Origin: Rotaria socialis
Lineage: Eukaryota > Rotifera > Eurotatoria > Philodinida > Philodinidae
Direction of reading: 5' to 3'
Length of the DNA: 64,000 nt
NCBI GenBank assembly: GCA_905331475.1
Contig: CAJNYU010002054.1
Coordinates: 372,001 to 436,000 of the forward strand
In this document: positions 12,958 to 24,890 of the stretch, one piece after another
How positions within the stretch are numbered: the stretch's first letter is position 1
Layout: each line of letters opens with the position of its first letter
Position numbers and translations under genes: made by a program
Notes under the pieces: model-generated
The model's database searches: none
The model's input: only the letters and a program-made list of their open reading frames with translations
Told to the model about the DNA's origin: nothing

Positions 12958-14567
12958 ATGCCTTCTACATTTACATTAATTAATAATACAATAAACAAAC
13001 TCAATCAAATAAATATGACAAGAACGGCAGCAATACCTTCAGATATGCCATTACCACAGGATATCGAAGAATCATTTGATTTAACATGGAATGATATTTT
13101 ATATGATGGCGGATTAGGCACATGGTTGCCACGATCATCATTTCGTTGGTTAACAATATCCGTTTGTACAATTGGTATTATTGGTAAGCTTGAAAAAAGA
13201 ATTTTCTTTTTGAACAATTTAATAACTATCTACTATATGTATGAATTTTATTTTATGCAGGTAATCTATTGGCTGTATGTACTTTATTGCGTCGAAGGAT
13301 GCGTACTCTATCAACGTATGCTTATTTAACAGCGTTATGTCTCTCAAATAGTGTCACATTATTATCGGGTATTATATTTGAGTTAGAAATACTGTTTGCT
13401 CCAAGTCGTTTCAATTGTGTCCTTGTTTCATTAGCAAAAGCACTCGCTTCAAGTACATTTGCTCTATCAACGTGGTAAATTCGCAGATTCTAAATATTTC
13501 TAAGTACAACACTGAAATTTCTTTTTCTTGCTTCTTTTTTAAGGATAACAGTTGGTTTTACCATAGATCGATATATTATGATTTGTTTTCCATTTACCGG
13601 TGAAAAACTGTGTACACGTCGAAATGCGTTACTCGTGTTATGTCTATGTCTTTTTTGGGCATTGGCATATTTAGTACCACAAATATTAGCACACGAATGT
13701 CACGCAATGCCAAGTGTAAATTCTTATAATTTAACGCATGATTTTGTACATATAGCAACGAACTCTAATAATCATAATAATAAAAGTGATTCAATATCAA
13801 TTATATTTTGGGTAACGGGTTTAAGTGAAATTGGAAAATCATTAGCCTATCGTTTAACAGTAACATTATTTGTAAATTGTTTTCTTGTACGTATAATTCC
13901 ATTTCTTGTTGTATTTAAATTGAACTTGCATCTTATACATACATTATCTCTGGCTAAACGGCGTCATCGACAAATGAATCCATATGAAAAGAAACGTAAC
14001 GATGTTACACATATGCTTGTTGTAGTTATTTCAATTTATCTTGTTTGTATAATGCCGTCGATACCTTTCGCTGCCTTTTTCGCTTATGATCCAGATAAAT
14101 ACGTTGATATATCCTATCATCATCGTACGTTTCAATATTTAGATGAATTTGCGAAATTTTTAATGATATTTAATTCTGCATTACAATGCTATTTATATAT
14201 TTTTTTTGGTAAACGTTTCCGTCGTGAATTAACACGCTTATTATGTTGTTTCTGTATAAAATATCTGTATATGCGCATACCACACACTAGATCAAATAGT
14301 GATCGTGAAACATTTTTACAAGATTTAGGTAATAATGATGGCTTTGAACTTGTACTTAGTGGTAAATGGTCACTTGATCAACGACAAGATTCTATAGCTG
14401 GCGTTGAATTTAGTTTTCGTCATCCAAGACGATGGAGCCATTTAACAGCATCATCAGCAGCAACAACAGCACGTTCCGAAGCAGCTGTTAATGATAATCG
14501 AATAAATCTTGGTATATTGAAATCTTTCAAAACTCGTGTTGAACAATTATTTGTTCGTTTTAAATGA
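12958..14567 (+). CDS. Class A (rhodopsin-like) G-protein-coupled receptor, peptide type
   Basis: Seven-helix receptor of about 487 residues in three exons: 12958-13183, 13261-13474 and 13544-14567. The extracellular N-terminus carries Asn-linked glycosylation sequons. TM1 contains GNLLAVCTLLRRR, and TM3 ends with the ionic-lock motif as TIDRYIMI. TM5 is followed by a basic third loop (AKRRHRQMNPYEKKRND). TM6 has CIMPSIPF in place of the usual CWxP. TM7 reads NSALQCYLYIFFGKRFRREL: the proline of NPxxY is missing, but the FGKRFRREL helix-8 start is typical of neuropeptide receptors such as the FMRFamide group. The long serine-rich tail could be phosphorylated. The ligand is unknown. The family call is firm; the FMRFamide-receptor comparison is only an impression. 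Confidence 0.85.
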
Positions 14568-14718
14568 TTTCATTGAATATTGTTTCTCTTTTTCGCTCTC
14601 GTTTGAATGTATTTAGTTTTGCTTCCGTTCATTTATTTTCTTCAAAAACTGAGAAAAAAAAAACATCAATACTTGAAAGCAAAAATAATATGAGTAGCCA
14701 ATTATCACTTTGCATCAA

Positions 14719-15151
14719 TTAGCAGTCTCTTCGACTCATTCCTGGATGAAATGTTGTTCCGGTAATATCATAACAACGAACAGACGGAGCGTTAAATTCT
14801 TCTTGAAATATACGTTTAGTCGTACCGATGAAAACAAAATTATCACACCAAACTTGACCCCATACTGATTCATAGGGAAGTTCAAGTACCGAACATTGAC
14901 CAGCTAAGAAATTATCAGTACCATAGGAACGAGTTCGACCATCGTCGGTTCGAGAATTTAAACCGCATTTAGCCACATACGCTCCTCGATTACATATCTG
15001 AACACTACCTTTATTAGCCGAATATACTCCTAGAAAGAAATCCAAACAAGAAATTCTCTTTTTTCTTTATGCATACAAAAAATCTAATCATCAATCTACC
15101 TAGAATAATAGCACCGAGTAGAATCAATAAATATGAAAATTTCGACGACAT
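14719..15151 (-). CDS. Small secreted cysteine-containing protein, unknown function
   Basis: Predicted product of 120 residues in two exons (15151-15100 and 15029-14719, intron 70 bp). The start at 15151 gives a hydrophobic N-terminus (MSSKFSYLLILLGAIIL) that reads as a signal peptide. The mature part has about six cysteines and the sequence features VQICNRGAYVAK, NFLAGQCS, VFIGTTKRIFQEEF and CYDITGTTFHPG, ending in Cys. I have an impression of similar small secreted invertebrate proteins built as N-[KR]-G-A/G-Y-V-A-K ... AGQ ... CY...GTT..P, but I cannot name the family. It lies downstream of RAB6 on the same strand, 551 bp away, and converges with the GPCR gene, whose stop is 151 bp from its own. 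Confidence 0.75.
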
Positions 15152-15702
15152 TACTCTTGTTGAAATCAAAAGAATCAATAGACAATGCTCGAAATATTTA
15201 AGCCGTGTAAATACATTAATTCATATATGATGAGAATATCAGCATATGACATGTAGTCTTTTATATGCCGATTATGGTTCGATGTTTTTATCGTAACATA
15301 CAAGCAAATCAATATATATATATATATGGTCATATATTTATTTTATTTTAAAAACAAAAAAAAAGATCAAATAATCAGATGCACTCAAATATTATTGTTT
15401 TACAAATAAACATAAAAACGTGTAGAGATAAAATGAAAATGAAAACACGTGTTAGCCCATGTTAAATTTGATTTGTTGTTATAAATTTGCCTAGGGTAAA
15501 ATAAGTTTACTTGTACGAAATAAGCTCACATAAAACCGAAAACAAAAAGAGTAAAAAACAAAAAGCAATATATAAAATTTGCAATTTTTGTTCATCATAA
15601 AAAAATATCAGTTAAAAAAAGCAATACTCAATAATTATCAGCAGGAAAAAAAAGAACGAATAAAGATATCGTTTGTTTTTACAATGTCATCGCTTAATTT
15701 GA
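15152..15702. other. Intergenic, no gene seen
   Basis: 551 bp of AT-rich sequence between the secreted-protein gene and RAB6, including an (AT)n tract near 15312-15328. It would contain the 3' UTR of RAB6 and the promoter of the secreted-protein gene. Confidence 0.6.
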
Positions 15703-16794
<1,092 letters not shown>

Positions 16795-16968
16795 TCTATC
16801 TTAATATATTCGACAGATCTCAATTAATCAATCTGCAAGAAATCTTTAGAACCTTAATCTATATTTGAAGAGAAAAAAAACGAAGGATACTTTTTTTTGC
16901 TATTCAAAATTCAAAATAGATCGATTGGATATGACAATATAGTAAAAAATGAAGAGGAACGTTCTAAT

Positions 16969-19250
16969 CTAAACAAGTCCTTTCTCTTTGAGTTTACTAA
17001 TAAGTTCATCAACGCTGGATACTCGGCCACCACCTTGCCGTTTAGGTGGCTCTTCATACGATAAATATTCTTGATGAGGTTTTATGTCTACACCTAAATC
17101 GTTCGGTGTCATTTTTGCCATTGGTTTCTTTTTGGCTTTCTATTAAATGGGCAAAAGAAATGAATTATTTTTAGATTCTTGTTACAATCAAATTTTACTT
17201 GTATTGATGGAAGATTTGCAAAACGTGGCTGATTAAGACGAAGATCAGCAGTGATCACAGCTGGCAATTTAACGCGAATTGTTTCTGAACCACCATCTAT
17301 TTCACGCATGACTTCAGCTTGTTTATCTTTGATATCAACTTTTGAGGCGAATACTGCCTGAAAGAAATAAAATGGATGAAGAAATAATTATTTTTTCCGT
17401 TCTCTACAATTATGATTTACTTGAGGCCAAGAAAGAAGACCAGCAACCATTTGACCTGTTTGGTTGGAATCATCATCAATCGCCTAAATAATGAAGATCA
17501 ATTATTTTTTGTTAATATTAAAAATTTTAAACAGGAAATTATTTAATAAATTTAAAAATTGCTTCAAACATTTCTTTCTAAGACAACAATTGATTGCAAT
17601 CGATGTAATTGGAATCAGTAATTCTTAGATATTGTATTCATATCTTATAAATATAAATATGTAAGATAATTTATATTTTATTTATAAGAAATCTATTGAC
17701 TGAATAAACACAACTCATCACTTCAAAAGTAATGATCTAGACTATTCAATATGAAGCAAAATCCAGTAAATGCTGCAAATAGGAACGTATAATAATTCTA
17801 GGTTTTTTTAAAATTATGATACTATGTGTTGAACATTTTTTATGCTCATTGAATTATTCAATCATGTTGTTTTCGGTGGATTTTTTGGCCGTTTTTGAAT
17901 ATGATATTTTTTATTCGTCATGCTTATTTTTATAAAACACTGCAGAGAGAGAGAGAGAGCTAATTTCATTCCCTCGGAAATTTATAGAAAGTGACGTAAA
18001 TCGAACGAATATGACTTCCTGTGCCAGAAATCATTAGAAATCACTAAGAGTCATTTCATATTACAAAAATTCTCCAAATATACAGTAAAAAAAAAGAACA
18101 TCTTGATTTCTAGTAATTTCTGACGATTCTTCTGATTTTCCAATTTTCTATGAGGATCCTCAAACTTGGTGACTATCTTTAAATTCCATCGATTTCTCAT
18201 CTACTTTATTAATTTCTAAACATTTTCAACGACTTTCGACAATGTGACCTTTACATATAAAACTGATTTCCTGCGATGAAAATCACTAGAAATCAAGAAA
18301 TCAATTTTTCCCCCTTGGATGATACAAAAGGAAAGCTTTTCGGATGTGATTTTGAATATAGACTATGGAAGACATCTACTAGTAGTCAAGATAGGTTTGA
18401 AAAGTTTCTTGATAACTTGGTGAATAGCAAATATCAAGGTGCCAAATTAACTATGTCACAACTATCTGACAAGTAGAGAAAATTCAATAAAATAGTAATA
18501 CCTATATTGTCAAGTTTATCACGCGAGAAGTCTATAATAATCTTTAGTACGCATTAAATGTCTCCTCTGATTAGATGATGTCTAGCACAATATCTTAAAG
18601 GTGCAAATCCTGTTTCCAAATTAAACTCGATAGATTCATTTCTTGTCTCGACCAATCAAATCTTCCGGTATATATAAACTGCTTCTGTCTCTACTGTAAG
18701 ATGAATCGAATAACTAAAACAATAGGCATATTAGTAAACCTGATATTTAATCGAGAAGAATATTTAATTACTACTTTCTCTGTCTAAAATAATATAAAAA
18801 CTTACTTGTTTTCCTAGAAGAACTAAATCTATGCTCTCTTTTTTAGCAACAGCAGCAATTAATTTTGAAATAGCTAATGGTTGAAGTGTTTCATAATCTT
18901 TGCCATTAATTTCAACATGTATGGCTCTATCAGCACCTAATGCTAAAGCAGTTCGAAGTGTTTCCTTAAAAAGAAGAAAATATTCGTTTTTTCCTTCTTC
19001 TTCTTCTTCTTCTCAAAACATGACATGAATATCATACTTGACATTGAGTCGGTCCACATGAGACAGCAATAATCTCTTGTGCAACTTTTTTTTCTTTTAA
19101 TCGAATGGCTTCTTCAACAGCAATTTCATCAAATGGATTCATTGAGTGTTTAACACCTTCAGTGACAACTCCAGTTTTATCTGTTTTAACCTGTACTTTA
19201 ACAGCATAATCAATAGCTCGTTTGACACCGACTAAAATACGTATTGCCAT
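16969..19250 (-). CDS. ETFB: Electron transfer flavoprotein, beta subunit
   Basis: Mitochondrial matrix flavoprotein subunit. With the alpha subunit it accepts electrons from acyl-CoA and amino-acid dehydrogenases and passes them to ETF-ubiquinone oxidoreductase. Five exons: 19250-19038, 18964-18806, 17483-17421, 17357-17199 and 17139-16969, giving 254 residues, essentially the animal length. Conserved blocks include [63 protein letters not shown] and the ETF-beta signature region with [16 protein letters not shown]. The ATG directly follows an acceptor-like TTTTCAG, so a 5' UTR intron or a trans-spliced leader is likely. Intron 2 (17484-18805, about 1.3 kb) is far longer than any other in this gene run. 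The gene sits 126 bp downstream of BRX1 and 174 bp upstream of RAB6, all on the minus strand. Confidence 0.97.
17484..18805 (-). other. Unusually long intron of ETFB with degenerate repeats
   Basis: An intron of about 1.3 kb in a gene whose other introns are 59-75 bp. The words AGAAATCA and CTAGAAATCAAG and their complement TTGATTTCTAG recur around 18015-18300 in both orientations, which suggests a decayed repeat insertion. A 66-codon plus-strand frame at 18276-18476 has no recognisable domain. Confidence 0.5.
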
Positions 19251-19376
19251 CTGAAAACAGAAACTGAAACAGCAATGATTTATTTTTCTTTTAATAGGAA
19301 TGAATAATTTTTCCTATCAGGTTTTTTTTAATCAAGATTTAACAAAAAAACAAAGAAATAACAAAACAATCGAAAT

Positions 19377-20480
19377 CTATTCTGAATCATCATCATCATC
19401 GTCGTCGTCGTCTTCGTCATCGTTATCGGATGGCGGAGCTGGTGTTTGAAAGATTTCATCTGTTGCATCATATGGAAAACTTTCTTCTGGTTTCTTTTGT
19501 TCATAAGCTAATTTTTGATAAATACGTTGTTGATATTTTTCTGAAGCTTGTGCTTTAGCCAAATGACGTTTTAAATTTGGTGCTACATATAATGGATTTT
19601 CGTAGATAAGCATACCGGAAAAACTCTTTTCAAAAATACAATGTAAATTAAGAACAAATCTAAAATAGAATAAAAAAAACAACTAATAAGATCATTTTCT
19701 ATTAAACTAAAATACGAACCGTGGACCGATTTCAGCTAATGAACCAGTTTCTTCAACAATTTGATAATTTCTTAACCAAATTTTGTTATCAATAATTGTA
19801 AATGTTAATACATGATCAACGAATGGTTGAGATTTCGGATGTGATTTTGGTGTACCAAATATTTGTGTTAATATTTCTTTAATTAATTTCCAATGTGGTT
19901 CATCATCGAATTTTGTATCGAATGAAAGAAGAGGCCTTGAACCACGTAAACAATTACCGGTTAATTTTAATTCTTCCATTGTATGTAAATTCTCTACGAG
20001 AAATTTAACTGTGGGTCCATCAGGTACAGATGCCATCCATAAGTACAGATCACGCTTCTTTTTCATGTCAAAGAATAAGATTTTATTACAATTACGTAAT
20101 TCAGCTATTTCGTTTAAAACGGAAAAATTTTTACGCATTTCAGCTTTTGGTTCACTTTTTGAATGTGCCATTATCGAACGTAAATTTTTCATAACGTGGC
20201 GTCCCAGATATGATATGCCACGAGATGAAAAAACTAAAACGCGTTGCTTATTAATCCATGAAGTTTTCATAGATTGAACGGTATCCGATTGACGTGTTGA
20301 TGGCAAACGTTGAACTAATGATGATGTTGCTACCGGTGCTGGACCTAATCGATGAATTTTAAGAGATTCATCATTATTATCTGCATCAATTTGTTGTTGT
20401 CGACGAGCTTTTCTTGAATTCTTTCTTGGTACATTCGATTTTGCAGGTTTTGTTGATTTACCTTTTCTTATTTTAGTCAT
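19377..20480 (-). CDS. BRIX1: BRX1 ribosome biogenesis factor (Brix domain)
   Basis: Nucleolar Brix-domain protein needed for assembly of the large (60S) ribosomal subunit. Two exons, 20480-19720 and 19659-19377, encode about 347 residues, close to the usual length. The N-terminus is basic (KIRKGKSTKPAKSN, KARRQQQ). The Brix domain runs from KQRVLVFSSRGISYLGRHVM through LMxxSKSEPK-type and ELRNCNKILFFD blocks to SFDTKFDDEPHWKLIKEI and EIGPRFVLNLHCIFE. The C-terminus is a run of Asp/Glu (about residues 330-347). I chose the ATG at 20480, not an in-frame ATG further upstream, because an acceptor-like TTCTTTAG ends at 20501 only 20 nt before it and family members begin with a short basic N-terminus. 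It is the first of three closely spaced minus-strand genes. Confidence 0.96.
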
Positions 20481-21363
20481 GATGATTGATAAATGAAAAT
20501 CTAAAGAATTAATGAAAATTTTCAACTTCAGAAGAATTCTATATTTTGTACAAAACAAAATAAATAAATAACAACGTATCGATAGTTATACTATCAGTAG
20601 ATCTTTGAATATTCCAATCAAATTTGATGCATTTGACTTTATCACCGTGGATTAGAAATTCGATAGATGTCACCTATAGATTGATCAGGGTGTGGGTGTG
20701 ACTAGTGTGTCAGCATGTTCATTGTTCGCGATTGAAAATAAATTCTCCCAAAAGTTGAAACTAGTCACGAAAAGGATCACCACTTATATATATTGTTACC
20801 CATACCAACACCCACGAAACTGACGTACGCTACATGACTCCTATCGGCAATGGTACAAATAGATCGCGGATGAAATTCTCCATCGAATAGGACATGCTTT
20901 ACATTCAGCACAGGTCACTGAGTAATTGGATCTGGTCATACTCGATAATTTTGCAAACGTTACCTACGTGCACTCAAAAACGATTTCAGTATCCCAGCTG
21001 TTGGTCAACACCTACTGTCCCCTACGATTTCAATTTGAACGATTCGAAAAACGTTATTTGAGACAAACACATTCTACGAAATCTGCTCTAAAAAGTCATT
21101 AATTCAATTGATCTTCGATGTATGAGTTTCTGAAACTTGAATGAAAATTAACTATCAAGTTTCACATAGAAGTTCTCGTGTTTCAAGTTTCGAGCTTCTT
21201 TTTAATCATATATTCAAAAAGTATTTGTATGTGCGTTTGAAACCTAGAGCCTCTATCATACTCAAGGTTCAAGTTTTCAGTCACCAAGTACACACATATG
21301 ATATAAATAAGTAGACTACACTGTAGTCAGATCTAAAACCTTCTTATCTGAAAACTAATCACA
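20481..21363. promoter_or_regulatory. Divergent promoter region between BRX1 and the fibrinogen-related gene
   Basis: 883 bp between two genes read in opposite directions. A TATAAATA sequence at 21302-21309 lies about 55 bp before the ATG of the fibrinogen-related gene and is the only clear TATA-box candidate. It is followed by a small palindrome, GACTACACTGTAGTC. No coding signal was seen. Functional boundaries are inferred. Confidence 0.4.
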
Positions 21364-22259
21364 ATGTGCACATTACTGATAACAACATTTATCGTCGTTG
21401 CAGCTGTTGGTAGATTGGGATATGCGTATGATCTCAATGCAGATTTATCTCGCGGATTGGTTGGAAGCCTTTCGTCAAAACATCGTACGCTTCTTGAGGA
21501 TGGTACATCTTTTACTGATTTTCCTGAAGATTATGCAGCGATCTACTTGAAAGAACAAAGTTTACATAATATTCCACCTCCCACTGGTATTTATGAAATT
21601 TGGCCGAGACAAGGTATTCCGCTTTTTTTTCATCCTCGTTTCTTCAATTTTCTCTTTTGTTCCGAGTAGGAAAACCGATTAAAGTTCTGCGTGACATGAA
21701 CATTGATGGTGGTGATTGGGCCGTCTTTCAAAAACGAGGCGATTATACATCTAAAGAAGATTTCTATCGAACCTGGCTCGAATACAAACAAGGCTTCGGT
21801 GACCTACAACGACAGTTTTGGTTAGGCAATGATCGCCTATCAATTTTGACCAATCAAGACTCATACTGATTAAGAGTCGACCTTGAAGATTTTGATGCAC
21901 AAAAACGATTTGCAGAGTACCACTCTTTTCGAATATCGAATGAAACTGACAAATATCGGTTGATGGTGGGATCTTATTTGAAGGGCGATGCGGGAGATTC
22001 ATGAAACTACCATAATAGCAGGTCGTTTTCAACCAAAGATCAAGATAATGACGCATATTCTGGGTCATGTGCACAACTGCACAATGGAGTCTGGTGGTAT
22101 TATCATTGCCATAATTCTAATCTGAATGGAGGATATTTACGGGGACCTCATCCAACAACAGATAGTGTAGGTGTGAATTGGGCGACATTTAGACGTCTTT
22201 ACTACTCATTGAAAATGACAACTGAAATGAAAATTCGGCCAGTTTGGTTTAAACCATAA
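21364..22259 (+). pseudogene. Fibrinogen-related (ficolin-like) gene with two in-frame TGA codons
   Basis: Secreted fibrinogen C-terminal domain (FReD) protein, a lectin-like family used in invertebrate recognition. Exon 1 (21364-21613) starts with a signal peptide (MCTLLITTFIVVAAVGRLGYA), then a short linker and the domain start TGIYEIWPRQG. Exon 2 (21670-22259) continues GKPIKVLRDMNIDGGDWAVFQ, GFGDLQRQFWLGND, the calcium-site segment DQDND and NLNGGYL, to a stop at 22257-22259. Inside exon 2 the frame is interrupted by TGA at 21867-21869 (after NQDSY, before LRVDLEDF) and TGA at 22002-22004 (after GDAGDS, before NYHN). Family similarity continues in the same frame after both, so these are point nonsense changes, not introns. 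The likely reading is a recent pseudogene; stop-codon readthrough is possible but unsupported. A TATA-like site and an AATAAA at about 22283 remain. Confidence 0.8.
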
Positions 22260-22936
22260 TGGTTGTTTTTTTTTTGCTTCGAAATAAAAAAATGTTACGC
22301 GCCACATCAGTTATACGTAGTTTTGATTCCATGAGAGTTCATAACAATAGTAAGCATAGGTGTGAGTCAATATAGATAAGCAAGGGAAATCAAGAGCTGA
22401 ATGAGCGTTCGGCGCGTGATGGAGGTTATATGTAAGAATTTGTGTAACTTCACTTGCAGATGAAAATAATCGAAATACAGAGTACTACTAACATTCCTAC
22501 GCCCAAGATATTATGCACGTATACATATCGTATCGGGATCAGTTTTCACGCCTCATGTCTCATGCCTTTTGTGTGTGAAATAACGCCATCTATCTAGAGT
22601 GTGAAATGATTCACGGGCAAAAAGTTCCGGTTTTAAAAGAATAGTCTTTCTTGAAATGATTTGTTAAATCATATTTGTGCTTCAATTTGAGGAACAATCG
22701 TATAATATCAGTGATTGACTATTACTTCAGTCAATAGAATGGTCGGTTTCTTAGTACTCACTGTTTATTATGAATTCAAAGTTTTTCAAAATCTGTTTTT
22801 ATTCATTTAGTCTAACTAATTGAGAAAAAACAACATTGAATAGGATATGGTTAGTGGTAGATATCGATATGTTACAAGTTGATCTTAAATATATACATAA
22901 ATTCTCATCATATTCAAACGAAAAATAAAATATTAC
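22260..22936. other. Intergenic, no gene seen
   Basis: 677 bp between the fibrinogen-related gene and the PPT2-like gene. The first 30 bp hold a poly-T tract and an AATAAA polyadenylation-type signal. The rest should contain the PPT2-like promoter; nothing else is recognisable. Confidence 0.6.
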
Positions 22937-23826
22937 ATGAAAATGTTTCGACTAACAATTCTGTTAGTTATCACTACTTTTTCACGATGCTCAATGAGAT
23001 CAATAAATTATCGACCAGTTGTTCTTATGCACGATATCGTCGCATTTGCTTCTGATATGAATGAACTAGTTAGCTGGCTTCGAACAGCTTTTCCTGATAT
23101 CTATGTTGTATCGATCGAGATAGGGAACGGTTTTGAGGACTCAGTTTTATGGCCGCTAGATAAACAAGTAGAGCATTTTTGTGTTGCAATTCGTAATGAT
23201 GTTCATCTTCAGCAAGGCTTTAATATGCTTGGATTTTCTCAAGGAAGTCTTATTGTTCGAGGTGCTGTCGAACGATGCTCACTACCTGTTTATAATTTAA
23301 TCACATTAAGCGGTCTTCATCAAGGAATATTTGGTATACCTCATCTTTTGAAACTTACAGCTCGGCTACGTGACTTGATCACAGAATATGCATATGAAAA
23401 AATAATTCAAGATCGCATTAGTACAGCAAATTATTGGCGTGATCCAATTCAATTAAATAAATATATATCTCAATGTCACTTTCTTCCTGATATAAATAAT
23501 GAACACAAAACACTCAATGAAACATATTGTACCAATATATTGAAACTAAATGCATTTGTTATGACATATTCTGATCTAGATGAAGTGTTTACGCCAAGAG
23601 AATCAGGTTGGTTTCTTGGTTACGCTGAACAATCTTTGAATATTGAAACATGGAATACCTCAAGACAATTTACGGAAGATCTTATTGGCATGCGAACATT
23701 ATGGAAACAAGGAAAATTATTTATGTTTATTTCTCATACACACGCCATCAAGATACGCCGCATGCACCTAATAGAGATTGTTTTATGAAAAATATTTTGC
23801 AATTTTTTAATAATACACTTTCGTAA
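22937..23826 (+). CDS. PPT2-like lysosomal thioesterase, C-terminus out of frame
   Basis: Alpha/beta hydrolase resembling palmitoyl-protein thioesterase 2, a lysosomal thioesterase. The open frame is intronless and ends at 23788 (283 residues). It has an N-terminal signal peptide, VVLMHD where the family has HG, the nucleophile elbow GFSQGS (Ser101), NYWRDP, and an acid-residue region YSDLDEVFTPRESGWF (Asp215 is the likely triad Asp). After FISHT (about residue 268) the open frame loses all similarity. The family ending, with a His just before an N-R motif and a final Cys (PHAPNRDCFMKNILQFF), is instead encoded in another frame to a stop at 23824-23826. The break falls in a CA-repeat-like stretch (23735-23745); one extra AC unit would explain it. 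As read, the protein lacks its catalytic His. It may be an assembly error, an allele or a dying gene. PPT1 is less likely than PPT2. Confidence 0.85.
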
Positions 23827-24890
23827 TAATAGTTAAAACCTCATGCAATTTTATTTCTTTTCCTAACCACAAAATATTTATCTTTAAACACAACAACGAA
23901 AATGAAATATAACATTTATTTAAGTTTTCCAATCGCTAAACGATAGTAACGCACATGTAAAGTAATTAATTGTTCATGAACTTTTTAACTTCATCAAATA
24001 TTTATATATAGATCCTAGCCTTTTAATAAGAACTCTTATCAATTTTTGTGTTTTTCTTCACCTGATAGTTGAGTTCCTTTTTCTTAATTGATAATTTTCT
24101 TGAATCAGATGATTGTGAGCAATGCTCACTGAGCATTGTTTAAGAGAATCAAACGAACTAAGGAAAAGTGTTGACACCATTGCACAGGAACATAAAATCA
24201 AGTGATGGCACATGAATTTAGTACGAAAAAATGTTACCAAAATAAAGTTCTGTGCTATTATTCATTGAAATATGGCCAAATTTGACGTTTATCATAGTAA
24301 ATTAAAGGTTCTTTTCCCCTTTAATTCTACGCATAACACTGTGTGAGGCAGAAAAAGACATGCATGCAGTCGTTCGACTTTAAATATGATTCTGATGTAG
24401 TTCAAATGAAGTATTGATGTGAAATCGTTTGTTTTCATCAAAATACTTTGTCTTACAAAATTCGATCAATCGCAGTTATGTAACTAGCATTCATTTCTTC
24501 TTCAAAAAGTAAATGATATAGTTATTGCTAGATGGCAGTATTTTACACTTGGTAAACTAAATATTGTTTCTATCATTTTTAATTATTTTTAAATGAAAAA
24601 CTTCTTTTGATCAAATAGATTTCAATCATCTGTTTAAAACGCAGCACTAAAATTGAATCATTTTTAACCAATCGCATATTTTATTTTCATGTTATGTGTG
24701 ATAGGTATAAAATATACCAATGTTGATTGCTTAGTTTATTATGATCTGATCACAAGACATAGACATGATTAATAATTTGTTTATCGTATTTTTCAAATTT
24801 TACTGTTTATTTTACTGGGGTAAGTAAGATAGAAAAGTACAATATGCATAAAATGAAAATATTAAGTAGCGATCCGTTTATCTTCTAGCT
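23827..24890. other. Intergenic between convergent genes, no gene seen
   Basis: About 1.06 kb between the 3' ends of the PPT2-like and LIM genes. A 9-bp-arm hairpin (CAATGCTCA, one base, TGAGCATTG) lies at about 24118-24136. No domain or exon chain was recognised. Confidence 0.6.

Noticed and set aside
18276..18476. 66-codon frame in the ETFB intron
   Set aside because: Short, no domain, lies inside an intron on the opposite strand and overlaps degenerate repeats.
20660..20830. GGGTGTGGGTGTG and CCCATACCAACACCCAC as terminal inverted repeats
   Set aside because: Only short, imperfect G/T-rich similarity; no target-site duplication.
21600..21660. An extra coding stretch continuing exon 1 of the fibrinogen-related gene
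   Set aside because: A GT-AG intron (21614-21669) rejoins the FReD start exactly (WPRQG-KPIKV), so the extension is intronic.
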